20,155 nucleotides of DNA from Dehalococcoidia bacterium (GCA_030603485.1 JAUVXS010000010.1:1-20155), one strand, 5' to 3'; counted from the stretch's first letter, positions 6,297-13,161 are shown. Translations and numbers: made by a program. The notes: generated by a model from the sequence alone, not told the origin.

Positions 6297-8359
6297 CTGG
6301 TTCTTCCCATTCTAGCCGTAATTTGCTCAGACAAATCCTGAGGCAATTCTTCATAGCGATGAAAGCACATAGTATGACTCGCCCTCCCTTGACTGAGCGA
6401 CCTCAAATCTCCAGCGAAACCGAATGTTTCCGCTAGAGGAACAAGACAACGGATAGTGGAGGACTCGGCACGACTCTCAATGCCTTCGATATGAGCTCTT
6501 CGAGAGTTTAAATCGCCAATGATGTCTCCGAGGAACTGATTGGGAGTCGTTATTTCCACTTCCATAATTGGCTCGAGAATAACAGGTTTAGCCTTATCTA
6601 TCCCATCCCTCATAGCCATGAAGGCTGCCATTTTGAAAGCCACATCTGAAGAATCGACCTCGTGAAAACTCCCGTCATACAAAGTCACCTTTACATCTAT
6701 TACAGGGTAACCAGCTAATCCTCCACTTTGTAAAGCTGACTTGGCACCGGCTTCTACTGAGGGAGTAAATCCCTTAGGTATGGCCCCACTTCGGATCTGG
6801 TCACGAAACTCAAATCCGCTGCCACGCTCGCCTGGCTCAATTCTAAGCCAAACGTGCCCGTATTGTCCCCTACCGCCGGATTGACGGATAAACCTCCCTT
6901 CAGATTCCACAGGAATGGTGATTGTTTCCTTATAAGCGACCTGAGGCTTACCAGCATTGACCCTTATACCATATTCGCGAAATATACGCTCCATTAACAC
7001 TTCGAGATGAAGTTCACCCATCCCCGAAATCAGAGTTTGACCTGTTTCTTCGTCATGGTAAACCTTGAAGGTGGGGTCCTCCATAGCAAGTTTAGTCAGG
7101 GAATCGTCTAACTTGTCCTGGTCGACTTTACTTTTAGGTTCAACAGCCATGGAAAGCACCGGCTCAGCAAATCTTATAGCCTCAAGAAGCACTGGTCGTT
7201 TGGTCTCGCACAGGGTATCACCTGTCGAGGTCATCTTGAGTCCCAGACTGGCTACAATGCTTCCGGTCTCAGTGTGTTCGATCTCTTCACGGTGATTGGC
7301 ATGCATAACATATAGTTTTCCCACCCTCTCTTTCTTATCTATGGTAGCATTCAAAACTTGTGCTCCAGCCTTTACCCTGCCTGAGTATACACGCAAGTAG
7401 ACCAGTCTGCCCATAAACGGGTCAAAAACCGTTTTAAACGCCAGTGCAGCAAAAGGCTCATCATCACTCGGTAGACGCAGGATTTCCTCTCCACTTTCAA
7501 GATCTGTAACTGAGATGGGAGGAACATCTACCGGCGAGGGAAGGTAATCTACAATAGCATCAAGCAATAGCTGGATGCCCCTATCTCTTAGGGCACTGCC
7601 ACAAAGGACAGGCACCATGCGGTTAGAAATGGTCAGCCTTCTTATAGCTGCCTTAATTTGAGTGGCAGAGACATCTTGCCCTTCAAGGTAGAGCAGCATA
7701 ATCTGTTCATCGAGGTCAGCCAAGTTTTCAATTAATTCCTGACGATGCTTGGCCAGCAAAGTCTCAGTTCCTTCGATTGAAATCGAATTAGAATCAACCG
7801 GGAAAGCAATGACTTTGTTTTCCACAAGGTCGATGATGCCTCGAAAGTCCTTTTCACTTCCCATGGGGAGCTGTATAGGTAACGCCCTGTTCTGCAACCT
7901 TTCATTAATCATGGTCACCGTGTGATGAAAATCAGCGCCAGTCCTGTCCATTTTGTTAATAAAGCAAATTCTGGCCACGCCATATTTATCTGCCTGGCGC
8001 CACACAGCCTCTGACTGCGCTTCCACTCCAGCTACACCATCGAAAATCACGACACCACCATCCAATACACGGAGGCTACGCTCCACCTCAGCGGTGAAAT
8101 CTACATGCCCCGGGGTATCAATGATGTTTATACGATGTTTGCGCCAGTGACATGTAGTAGCCGCTGAAGTAATAGTAATACCTCGTTCTCTTTCTTGTTC
8201 CATCCAATCCATCACCGCAGTTCCCTCATCCACGCTTCCAACCTTGTAAGTACGTCCTGCGTGATGCAATATCATTTCCGTAGCCGTGGTCTTGCCCGCA
8301 TCTATATGAGCAATGATCCCTATATTCCGTATTTTTTCCAAAGGGAAAGTCCGCGACAT
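6293..8359 (-). CDS. fusA: Elongation factor G (EF-G)
   Basis: The translocation GTPase, acting on the ribosome after each peptide bond and, with RRF, in recycling. I use the ATG at 8359, giving 688 residues beginning MSRTFPLEKIRNIGIIAHID; an AAAGGA site is seven bases upstream. An upstream GTG at 8395 would add 12 non-family residues. The GTPase motifs are all present: AHIDAGKTT (residues 17-25), RGITITSAA (switch I), DTPGHVDF (switch II), NKMD and GSAL. The IRQSGGRGQYGHVWL segment of domain IV and the C-terminal domain V (RAHIEGIESR) follow. Size and domain order fit a canonical EF-G. No tuf gene follows. Confidence 0.97.
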   Translation of the reverse strand: MSRTFPLEKIRNIGIIAHIDAGKTTATEMILHHAGRTYKVGSVDEGTAVMDWMEQERERGITITSAATTCHWRKHRINIIDTPGHVDFTAEVERSLRVLDGGVVIFDGVAGVEAQSEAVWRQADKYGVARICFINKMDRTGADFHHTVTMINERLQNRALPIQLPMGSEKDFRGIIDLVENKVIAFPVDSNSISIEGTETLLAKHRQELIENLADLDEQIMLLYLEGQDVSATQIKAAIRRLTISNRMVPVLCGSALRDRGIQLLLDAIVDYLPSPVDVPPISVTDLESGEEILRLPSDDEPFAALAFKTVFDPFMGRLVYLRVYSGRVKAGAQVLNATIDKKERVGKLYVMHANHREEIEHTETGSIVASLGLKMTSTGDTLCETKRPVLLEAIRFAEPVLSMAVEPKSKVDQDKLDDSLTKLAMEDPTFKVYHDEETGQTLISGMGELHLEVLMERIFREYGIRVNAGKPQVAYKETITIPVESEGRFIRQSGGRGQYGHVWLRIEPGERGSGFEFRDQIRSGAIPKGFTPSVEAGAKSALQSGGLAGYPVIDVKVTLYDGSFHEVDSSDVAFKMAAFMAMRDGIDKAKPVILEPIMEVEITTPNQFLGDIIGDLNSRRAHIEGIESRAESSTIRCLVPLAETFGFAGDLRSLSQGRASHTMCFHRYEELPQDLSEQITARMGRTR

Positions 8360-8401
8360 GAGTTTATCCTTTACCTCAAGTACTGCTTTTAACACGGCTT
8401 T

Positions 8402-8875
8402 TTACCAGCGATAGTGAGCAAAGGCTTTGTTCGCCTCTGCCATCCTGTGAAGATCATCACGTTTCTTTATTGCTGCCCCCCGACCATGGACAGCATCAAC
8501 CAACTCGCTTGCCAGCTTTTCTGCCATAGATTTGCCACTACGAGCTCGCGCTGAAGCAATGAGCCACCTCATGGCAAGAGCGCGCCCCCGATCTTCCCCT
8601 ACCTCCATGGGAACTTGGTAGGTAGCCCCACCAACACGGCGTGATTTAACCATGACAAGCGGCGCAGTATTTTTAATCGCTCGCTCTATAGTTTCTTCAG
8701 GACTGCTATCCACTTGTTGAGCAGCGACCTGCAAGGCATCATAGACAACGCGCTCGGCTGTAGCTTTTTGCCCTCGCAGCATAAGCCTATTGACAAATTT
8801 AGCCACCGTGATGCTGTTATATTTAGCATCGGGGGGTGGTATTCTTTTTGCTATTTTTCTAGCTCCTCTTGGCAT
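8402..8875 (-). CDS. rpsG: 30S ribosomal protein S7 (uS7)
   Basis: Initiates assembly of the 30S head and forms part of the exit channel for mRNA. The 157-residue product has the normal size and motifs: KYNSITVAKFVNRLMLRGQK near the N-terminus, the VKSRRVGGATYQVPMEV hairpin, and KSMAEKLASELVDAVHGRGA with KKRDDLHRMAEANKAFAHYRW at the end. It starts 12 bases after rpsL and is followed by a 42-base gap to fusA, the widest spacing among the first genes of the operon. Confidence 0.97.
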   Translation of the reverse strand: MPRGARKIAKRIPPPDAKYNSITVAKFVNRLMLRGQKATAERVVYDALQVAAQQVDSSPEETIERAIKNTAPLVMVKSRRVGGATYQVPMEVGEDRGRALAMRWLIASARARSGKSMAEKLASELVDAVHGRGAAIKKRDDLHRMAEANKAFAHYRW

Positions 8876-8887
8876 TTGACATCCTTG

Positions 8888-9301
8888 CTATTTTTGAACC
8901 TTGGCTCCATACTTGCTGCGACCTTGCTTGCGATTAGCTACTCCTTCAGTGTCCAAGGTGCCACGGATAACATGGTAGCGAATTCCGGGAACGTCCTTAA
9001 CTCGGCCACCACGAATCAAGACTATCGAGTGTTCCTGCAAATTATGTCCTTCGCCAGGAATATAGGCGGTTACTTCCATACCGTTGGTCAGCCTAACGCG
9101 GGCAACTTTACGCAATGCCGAGTTGGGCTTCTTAGGCGTAACCGTCTTTACCAGGACGCATACACCTCTTTTTTGAGGCGATCCCTTGATCCATTTAATT
9201 TCCCCTTTCATCGTATTTCGGGTGTAATGCAATGCTGGGACATCGCTTTTCTTGCCCGGCTTCTGCCGCCCTTTACGAACAAGTTGATTTACCGTTGGCA
9301 T
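8888..9301 (-). CDS. rpsL: 30S ribosomal protein S12 (uS12)
   Basis: S12 lies at the decoding centre and is the classical streptomycin-resistance locus. The product has 137 residues. It carries MPTVNQLVRKGRQKP, the VKTVTPKKPNSALRKVARVR loop with the decoding-site lysine in the PKKPNS motif, and the YIPGEGHNLQEHS loop. A stretch before the PKKPNS region (HYTRNTMKGEIKWIKGSPQK) is longer than in the E. coli protein; longer S12 forms of this kind occur in several phyla. It is the first gene of the operon and has AGAGGAG eight bases upstream of the ATG. Confidence 0.97.
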   Translation of the reverse strand: MPTVNQLVRKGRQKPGKKSDVPALHYTRNTMKGEIKWIKGSPQKRGVCVLVKTVTPKKPNSALRKVARVRLTNGMEVTAYIPGEGHNLQEHSIVLIRGGRVKDVPGIRYHVIRGTLDTEGVANRKQGRSKYGAKVQK

Positions 9302-9440
9302 TCCTAATACTCCTCTATTTTAGACAATCAAAAAGCCGTCTGGTTATGTGCCGGTCTACTCCAAGAAAATCTGCTCGGCTTTAGCCAGCCGGCTATTATA
9401 ACTCTTTACGTTTTTACCTTCTAGTAGACGCCAATTTACT
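9302..9440 (-). promoter_or_regulatory. Leader of the str-S10 operon with possible attenuator
   Basis: About 140 bases of untranslated leader separate the promoter from rpsL. Read on the minus strand it contains the palindrome AGCCGGCT near 9393-9386. It also has a 7-base stem (AAAGCCG pairing with CGGCTTT) enclosing about 38 bases, followed by a T-run at about 9330, which has the shape of a weak intrinsic terminator. The upstream AGCCGG could pair competitively with the downstream arm. This could be an attenuation switch for the ribosomal operon, but the stem is short and the idea is inference. A second TATAAT at 9400-9395 has no good -35 box. Confidence 0.3.
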
Positions 9441-9469
9441 AATTTAACACAAGGTAATTAGGTTGTCAA
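9441..9469 (-). promoter_or_regulatory. Promoter of the ribosomal operon
   Basis: On the minus strand a perfect -35 box TTGACA (9469-9464) is followed after 17 bases by TAAATT (9446-9441), four of six matches to the -10 consensus. It points to rpsL with a leader of about 135 bases. Spacing and position fit a housekeeping sigma-factor promoter for the whole operon. Confidence 0.7.
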
Positions 9470-9541
9470 CTGTGGTGTTGAGGCTGTATTTTAATAGTCT
9501 GTGATTTTATCACCCTTAAATGTTTTGCGCAAATGTCACCC

Positions 9542-9829
9542 ATGAAGGAGAAGAGTAGGTTAATGGTGTTGAACGGGATAGAGACAGTCAGAATCACCGC
9601 CAGGTAGGTAGCTGAGGTGTTAGGTCTCTCGCTACGTCATGTTAGAAAAATACTGGTGGCGTATAGGAAGGAGGGCGCTGCTGTATTGGCGCATGTCAAT
9701 CAGGGGAGAAAGCCCAAACATACCGTGGATGCAGGTATGCAAAGAAATGTCCTGCATTTATTTCAAGCAGTCTACAAAGGCTGTAACCACCAGCATTTCA
9801 GTTTGCTTCTGGTGATTCGTTCCTGGTAA
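9542..9829 (+). pseudogene. Degenerate transposase N-terminal fragment
   Basis: The frame opens at an ATG (9542) as MKEKSRLMVLNGIETVRITAR, meets an in-frame TAG at 9605-9607, and continues VAEVLGLSLRHVRKILVAYRKEG then AAVLAHVNQGRKPKHT. This is the helix-turn-helix and linker of IS transposases whose N-terminus reads tAAelLGLSxRqVRRLLxxYrxeGaxaLxHxxrGRkp. It then runs through YKGCNHQHFSLLLVIR, resembling the next conserved block, before a stop at 9829. The DDE catalytic domain is absent, so this is a dead remnant. The exact IS family is not certain (an ISNCY-like group is my guess). No terminal inverted repeats were recognised. Confidence 0.65.
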
Positions 9830-9861
9830 AACAATACCTTAATCACGGTGTTAGGGCAAGT

Positions 9862-9890
9862 TTGACATTAAGCAAACTTTCTATTATATT
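9862..9890 (+). promoter_or_regulatory. Promoter of tRNA-Asp
   Basis: TTGACA (9862-9867), a 17-base spacer and TATATT (9885-9890) lie just upstream of the tRNA, placing transcription initiation a few bases before the mature 5' end at 9911. This is a near-consensus housekeeping promoter. Confidence 0.75.
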
Positions 9891-9910
9891 TTGCCATAGA
9901 TTCTCTATGA

Positions 9911-9984
9911 GGCCCCGTGGTGTAGCGGTTTAACATGCCACCCTGTCACGGTGGAGATCAGGGGTTCGAATCCCCTCGGGGTCG
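9911..9984 (+). tRNA. tRNA-Asp (anticodon GTC)
   Basis: The cloverleaf is complete. The acceptor stem is GGCCCCG with CGGGGTC (one G-T pair). The D-arm segment is TGGTGTAGCGGTTTAACA. The anticodon stem CCACC/GGTGG surrounds the loop CTGTCAC with GTC at 9945-9947. The T-arm reads GGGG-TTCGAAT-CCCC. The discriminator base is G. The 3' CCA is not encoded and must be added. Neighbours are a transposase fragment and an accessory region with two tyrosine integrases, so the tRNA 3' end is a plausible integration site, although no second copy of it was found in this window. Confidence 0.95.
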
Positions 9985-10015
9985 CACCTGCTACTTTTTC
10001 GTTGACATCTTCCCG

Positions 10016-10219
10016 GTGTTAGCCCCTGTATCCGTTACTATCCCGCCAAGACGCAGTCGTAAATTACAGCCATGTCTTTGGTCAGAGCTTGCTGAGCAAC
10101 ACAAGATCGAAAGCTTGCGCCAGCTAGCCAAGGAATATGGCGTGTCTTATGAAGCAGTAAGGCGAACAATAGCCAGAGCTAAAAGTACCACTTTAGATAG
10201 GAAGTTGTTCAAAGACTGA
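10016..10219 (+). CDS. Small helix-turn-helix protein or remnant
   Basis: An open frame downstream of the tRNA encodes a basic stretch, then WSELAEQHKIESLRQLAKEY and GVSYEAVRRTIARA, a clear resolvase-type helix-turn-helix. The frame is open back into the tRNA, so the true start must be later. I use the GTG at 10016 (67 residues), which has no convincing ribosome-binding site. Sequences of this type (SLRQLAKEYGVSYEAVRR) are common in the DNA-binding domains of recombinases and transposases. It may be a free-standing regulator or the leftover end of a larger mobile gene. Function is unknown. Confidence 0.4.
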   Translation: MLAPVSVTIPPRRSRKLQPCLWSELAEQHKIESLRQLAKEYGVSYEAVRRTIARAKSTTLDRKLFKD

Positions 10220-10245
10220 CCCCTTTTGATGATCGGGAATCCCTT

Positions 10246-10285
10246 CTCTCAATTGCCCGCTGCCGGGATCCTAGTTTTTTGAGAG
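10246..10285. repeat. Nested inverted repeat
   Basis: CTCTCAA (10246-10252) pairs with TTGAGAG (10279-10285), and within the loop CCCG pairs with CGGG. A T-run precedes the right arm. It could be a terminator for transcription coming from the tRNA side. The rest of 10220-10434 holds no gene that I can support. Confidence 0.3.
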
Positions 10286-10424
10286 CCTTGTAAAATAAAG
10301 CGTGTCTGTCTAAATTTTTGCCAAAGCTCTTTTTTATAGAAGGAATATCGGCCTTCACCAACCAATTTTCCACTAATTTGTTAAGAATCTGGTAATAATT
10401 TCTTGGCCTAAATACGATCGGTAC

Positions 10425-10463
10425 TTGACAAGTTTTTTACTATAGTGCTATACTATAGTAAAA
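10425..10463 (+). promoter_or_regulatory. Extended -10 promoter inside an 11-base inverted repeat (operator)
   Basis: TTGACA (10425-10430) is followed after 18 bases by TATACT (10449-10454), with TG one base before it (extended -10). A perfect inverted repeat, TTTTACTATAG (10435-10445) and CTATAGTAAAA (10453-10463), overlaps the spacer, the -10 box and the edge of the GGAGG site. Seen another way it is two copies of the self-complementary octamer ACTATAGT (10439-10446 and 10452-10459). A dimeric repressor bound here would block the promoter of the zinc-protein genes that follow. The repressor is not identified. Confidence 0.7.
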
Positions 10464-10486
10464 GGAGGTAGTGACAATAATCGAAA

Positions 10487-10819
10487 ATGCCTAACCCCAA
10501 TCAGAGTAATATCCCTGTTTCGAAAGGGGAGAGAGAGGTTTTGGACCTCGCAAAAAACCATTACCAGCAAGAACATGGGAGGTGTGACTGGGGGGGGTTC
10601 CTAGCGGGCTTAGCGGTCGGCTCGCTAATTGGTGTGGGAATCGTAGCTGCCGCAAGGGCAATATCAAATCGGGAGCGGGCTTGGATTGTGGAGTGCCCTC
10701 ACTGTCATGGAGATGTACGAGTCGTGGCAAGTGGCAGGCCCCCCACCGCGGAAGTTTTAGAGTGCCCTTATTGTGCCAGGACTTTCGTTGTCCAATATCG
10801 CACTTCGACGGGAACCTAG
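10487..10819 (+). CDS. Membrane-anchored zinc-ribbon protein of unknown function
   Basis: I do not recognise the family. The 110-residue product has a polar N-terminus, one Gly-Ala-rich hydrophobic segment at about residues 36-59 (FLAGLAVGSLIGVGIVAAA) and a C-terminal zinc ribbon with Cys70-x2-Cys73 (CPHC) and Cys93-x2-Cys96 (CPYC). This fits a protein held in the membrane with a small zinc domain on one side. The GGAGG site at 10464-10468 is 18 bases from the ATG, too far for good initiation. A 7-codon frame starting with GTG at 10471 and ending across the ATG (TAA at 10492-10494) could act as a leader. It is controlled by the palindromic promoter at 10425-10463, and its stop overlaps the ribosome-binding site of the Com-like gene. 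Confidence 0.7.
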   Translation: MPNPNQSNIPVSKGEREVLDLAKNHYQQEHGRCDWGGFLAGLAVGSLIGVGIVAAARAISNRERAWIVECPHCHGDVRVVASGRPPTAEVLECPYCARTFVVQYRTSTGT

Positions 10820-10828
10820 GAGATACTC

Positions 10829-11005
10829 ATGAGACCGGCTTCGAATTTTGGACATGAGACGAGTAAGGCGAGGCTGAAGCAAGAGCGTTGCCCGAAGTGC
10901 GGTGCTCTTTTATTTCGAGCTGATGCTGAAGGAGCCGTTGAAATAAAATGCCGCAAGTGCTCCTACATAGTGAGATGTGAATTGAGGAGGGAAATGGTGC
11001 CATAG
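10829..11005 (+). CDS. Mu Com-like zinc-finger protein
   Basis: A 58-residue protein with Cys21-x2-Cys24, the segment CGALLFRADAEGAVEIKC, then Cys41-x2-Cys44 and a further Cys50. The order CxxC-G-x-LLF-x-A-x-G-x-[IV]-EIKC-x-x-C is that of the Com family. Phage Mu Com is a zinc-finger protein that binds mom mRNA and activates its translation. Related small proteins accompany many prophages and islands. The ATG has AGGAG six bases upstream, overlapping the stop of the membrane zinc-ribbon gene, so the two are probably made together. Regulation of a nearby mRNA is an inference from the family; no mom-like gene is in the window. Confidence 0.7.
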   Translation: MRPASNFGHETSKARLKQERCPKCGALLFRADAEGAVEIKCRKCSYIVRCELRREMVP

Positions 11006-11020
11006 CCACTGAGCTTGTTT

Positions 11021-11066
11021 AGAGCCCTACGAGGGCCATAACAATTATAGAGCCCTACGAGAGCCA
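11021..11066 (+). repeat. Two 18-base direct repeats after the Com-like gene
   Basis: AGAGCCCTACGAGGGCCA (11021-11038) and AGAGCCCTACGAGAGCCA (11049-11066) differ at one base and lie 10 bases apart. The first contains a small hairpin (GCCCT-ACG-AGGGC). The second copy runs into the terminator at 11060-11098, so the pair may have arisen by duplication of a terminator arm or may bind a protein. Confidence 0.6.
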
Positions 11067-11098
11067 GGGACATATTGTCTCCTGGTTCTTTTATTTTA
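11060..11098 (+). terminator. Rho-independent terminator of the zinc-protein cluster
   Basis: AGAGCCAGGGACA (11060-11072) pairs with TGTCTCCTGGTTCT (11076-11089) through 13 base pairs with one bulged T and one G-T pair, a three-base loop (TAT), and is followed by the T-rich TTTATTTT. Strong and well placed, 55 bases after the Com-like stop. Confidence 0.8.
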
Positions 11099-11128
11099 AT
11101 AGGTAATGGATGCAACTTGGAGTTACGA

Positions 11129-11371
11129 GTGAGCGCTGAGCAGCGGAAGCAGACAATGAGCCAGCGGGCAGATGCATCAAGAGGGATTCAGCCTGTGCTC
11201 AGGGGTGATAGGCATACAGACTGTCCCCTCTGGCAACTATCATTGGTGCTGGCTGAGATTGCTGGGAATATATCAGGCGATAAGGATCATAGTGCTGAAA
11301 GCCTGCCAGCTTTAGATAGGGAATGCAAAAATGGCGAAAAACGAAAGGAGGAAGTATTACATGGAGAATAA
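11129..11371 (+). CDS. Possible small protein upstream of the coiled-coil gene
   Basis: An 80-codon frame starts at a GTG (11129) with GGAG six bases upstream and ends 11 bases inside the start of the coiled-coil gene. The product, MSAEQRKQTMSQRADASRGI onwards, is polar and has no recognised domain. The frame remains open further upstream through the terminator, so openness alone is weak evidence. The ribosome-binding site and the overlap with the next start argue mildly for a real coupled gene. Confidence 0.3.
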   Translation: MSAEQRKQTMSQRADASRGIQPVLRGDRHTDCPLWQLSLVLAEIAGNISGDKDHSAESLPALDRECKNGEKRKEEVLHGE

Positions 11372-12500
11372 GACGCTTACCGATGAGATTTACGCTGAAC
11401 TTGTGGACGGACTGAAAACGGGCTTGGACTGGACTGCCTTTATAGCTAAGCACGGTGCTAGCAAGGGACCACTCTATAACGCTATAGGGCGATTCTTTAA
11501 TGATATGGAAGCTAAGGTTAGAGCTCTCAATGAAGTCCAAGAGAAGTTGGACCAGGCTGGACTCAAGCTGGACTCGTTGGACCAGAGGATAAAGGAAGCA
11601 GAAGGTAATCTTGTACCCCTAGAGGACAGGAGAAATGTCCTCAATGAGCAGATTGAGACTCTAGAGACCAAACTTGCCGAGAAGAGTGAGTTCATAAGGC
11701 AAGTTGGAGAGCTAGGGAAGCTCGGGTTCGATATTGAGAGACTGAAACAGTTGCGAGAGGCCCTCACTGAGATTGGGGCAAAACACGGTCTTAAGGCTAA
11801 AGAAGCTGTTAGCAAATTCTTCGATGATTTAAAGGATTACGAGGCTGTACTCGGGGCTGGGTTACTACTTCAAGGGCTTCAGACCCAAATTGAGACCAAA
11901 AAGCTCGAGGCAGAAAAGTGGCAGGCTGAGACTGAGAAAGTTGAGCGACGGTATAAGGAGCTTAAAGAGACTACCGATGCAATGCAAGCCCTTCTCAAAC
12001 GCGGGGTTAAGGCAGAGCAAATTGTCTCCTGGAATAATAGCCTAACCAACATTGGTGGAGTTGAAGAACTGGAGAAAGGTCTTGGGCACTATAAGTCGGT
12101 TCAGGAGCTTTTGGCTGCTAAGAGGAGAGAGGGCAAACGACTGGACATGAAGCTAGCAAAAGCCAATGGTGTAGTGAAGACCTTGAAAGAACAAAAAATA
12201 GAGCTAGAAGGGTCAATCAGGACACTCCGGGTTTCGGCTCTTAAGGAGATTGAGAGGGTAGGCCAAGCTGGCGTTGAAAGAATTGACAGGGTGGCAGAGG
12301 CAGGAACTACTGCTGTTGGGAACATGGGTGAAACCGCGCTGGGCAAGTTGAAAGATGCCTTATCCCTAGTTGACCATGTATCGGCGAGAGCGATCGAAGT
12401 TGGCAAAATGCTAGGACAGATTGAAGAAAAATTGGATAAGAGCAAGGAAGTAACAGAGAAAACTACAGCACTCGTGTCAAGTATTGAGGCAGGCAGATGA
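11361..12500 (+). CDS. Long coiled-coil protein of unknown function
   Basis: A 379-residue protein. The start at ATG 11361 (MENKTLTDEIYAEL) has AGGAGG nine bases upstream; the ATG at 11331 does not. An N-terminal region resembles a small helical DNA-binding domain (DWTAFIAKHGASKGPLYNAI, about residues 25-44). Long heptad-rich coiled coils follow at about residues 48-115 and 165-215. Next is the segment IVSWNNSLTNIGGVEELEKGL, with another coil (HYKSVQELLAAK onwards) and an alanine-glycine-rich amphipathic region. The WNN-(15-20 residues)-YKSVQELL arrangement recurs, from memory, in proteins of unknown function in Dehalococcoidia and archaeal accessory DNA. There is no Walker A motif, so it is not a complete SMC-type ATPase. 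It overlaps the next gene by ATGA. Confidence 0.85.
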   Translation: MENKTLTDEIYAELVDGLKTGLDWTAFIAKHGASKGPLYNAIGRFFNDMEAKVRALNEVQEKLDQAGLKLDSLDQRIKEAEGNLVPLEDRRNVLNEQIETLETKLAEKSEFIRQVGELGKLGFDIERLKQLREALTEIGAKHGLKAKEAVSKFFDDLKDYEAVLGAGLLLQGLQTQIETKKLEAEKWQAETEKVERRYKELKETTDAMQALLKRGVKAEQIVSWNNSLTNIGGVEELEKGLGHYKSVQELLAAKRREGKRLDMKLAKANGVVKTLKEQKIELEGSIRTLRVSALKEIERVGQAGVERIDRVAEAGTTAVGNMGETALGKLKDALSLVDHVSARAIEVGKMLGQIEEKLDKSKEVTEKTTALVSSIEAGR

Positions 12501-13099
12501 AACTATTAAGAGAGGCAACTGGTAGGGGAGTGGCTAAGCTTGCTGAAATAGAGCATGAAGCGAGAAATTTACTTTCTGAACTCGATACTTTAGAGGTCCG
12601 CTTGTATAGAGCCCATAATGCTGTCTCCATTGATAACCTTATGGCTTACCTCAGTATAGAAAGAAAACGAATGCTGGAGGATGAAGAAAGGGCTAATGTT
12701 AGCAGAAGCCTAGCTGGATTTCCTATCTTGGGGATTCTTAGTTTAATTTCCCTTTGCTGTGGACAAAGACCAGATTGGGATACGCTAGTCCCTATGGCTT
12801 TCCCAGAAGAGTCTTTTGGGGACATCAGGATTGCAGTTAGTGAGGATAATATGAGACTAGTAAATGTATCCAAGATGGCAAGAGAACGAAATATGGCCAT
12901 CATCAGTGTTGTAGCTGAACTGAAACAAAAGGGCAACGAAGTCCTTGGCTGGCAAGAATTTGAAGCAAGGGCAAGAAATATGAGAGAGGCTGTGCTAAGT
13001 AGTAAATCAGAACTGGAAGAAAGGCACAAACCTCAGGCACTGCCCACAGGCAGACAACCGAAATGGGTGAGAGTTTCTTCAGCAGAACATACCTCTTAG
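12497..13099 (+). CDS. Hypothetical protein, partner of the coiled-coil gene
   Basis: The start shares ATGA with the coiled-coil gene, so the two are translationally coupled and probably act together. The 200-residue product is mostly helical with an acidic N-terminal half (IEHEARNLLSELDTLEVRLY) and a short hydrophobic patch at about residues 71-88 (SLAGFPILGILSLISLCC) that could be a membrane-associated or buried helix. I do not recognise a domain or catalytic motif. It is the last gene before a stem-loop at 13136-13161. Confidence 0.8.
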   Translation: MKLLREATGRGVAKLAEIEHEARNLLSELDTLEVRLYRAHNAVSIDNLMAYLSIERKRMLEDEERANVSRSLAGFPILGILSLISLCCGQRPDWDTLVPMAFPEESFGDIRIAVSEDNMRLVNVSKMARERNMAIISVVAELKQKGNEVLGWQEFEARARNMREAVLSSKSELEERHKPQALPTGRQPKWVRVSSAEHTS

Positions 13100-13135
13100 T
13101 CCAACGCACCCAATATTCCCCCGTATTTCTTGTAG

Positions 13136-13161
13136 TGCACAGTGGATTAAGCCACTGTGCA
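13136..13161 (+). terminator. Perfect 10-base stem-loop after the coiled-coil pair
   Basis: TGCACAGTGG (13136-13145), loop ATTAAG, CCACTGTGCA (13152-13161). It stands 36 bases after the stop of the 200-residue gene, where a terminator is expected, but no T-run follows; the sequence after it is TACTATATAG. It may equally be an operator for the 127-residue gene that starts at 13255. Confidence 0.4.

Noticed and set aside
9302..9400. TATAAT at 9400-9395 as a second operon promoter
   Set aside because: No -35 box at a suitable distance; the TTGACA/TAAATT pair upstream is better.
11129..11330. Extension of the coiled-coil gene to the ATG at 11331 (389 residues)
   Set aside because: The ATG at 11361 has AGGAGG nine bases upstream; the earlier ATG has no such site and would encode it as protein.
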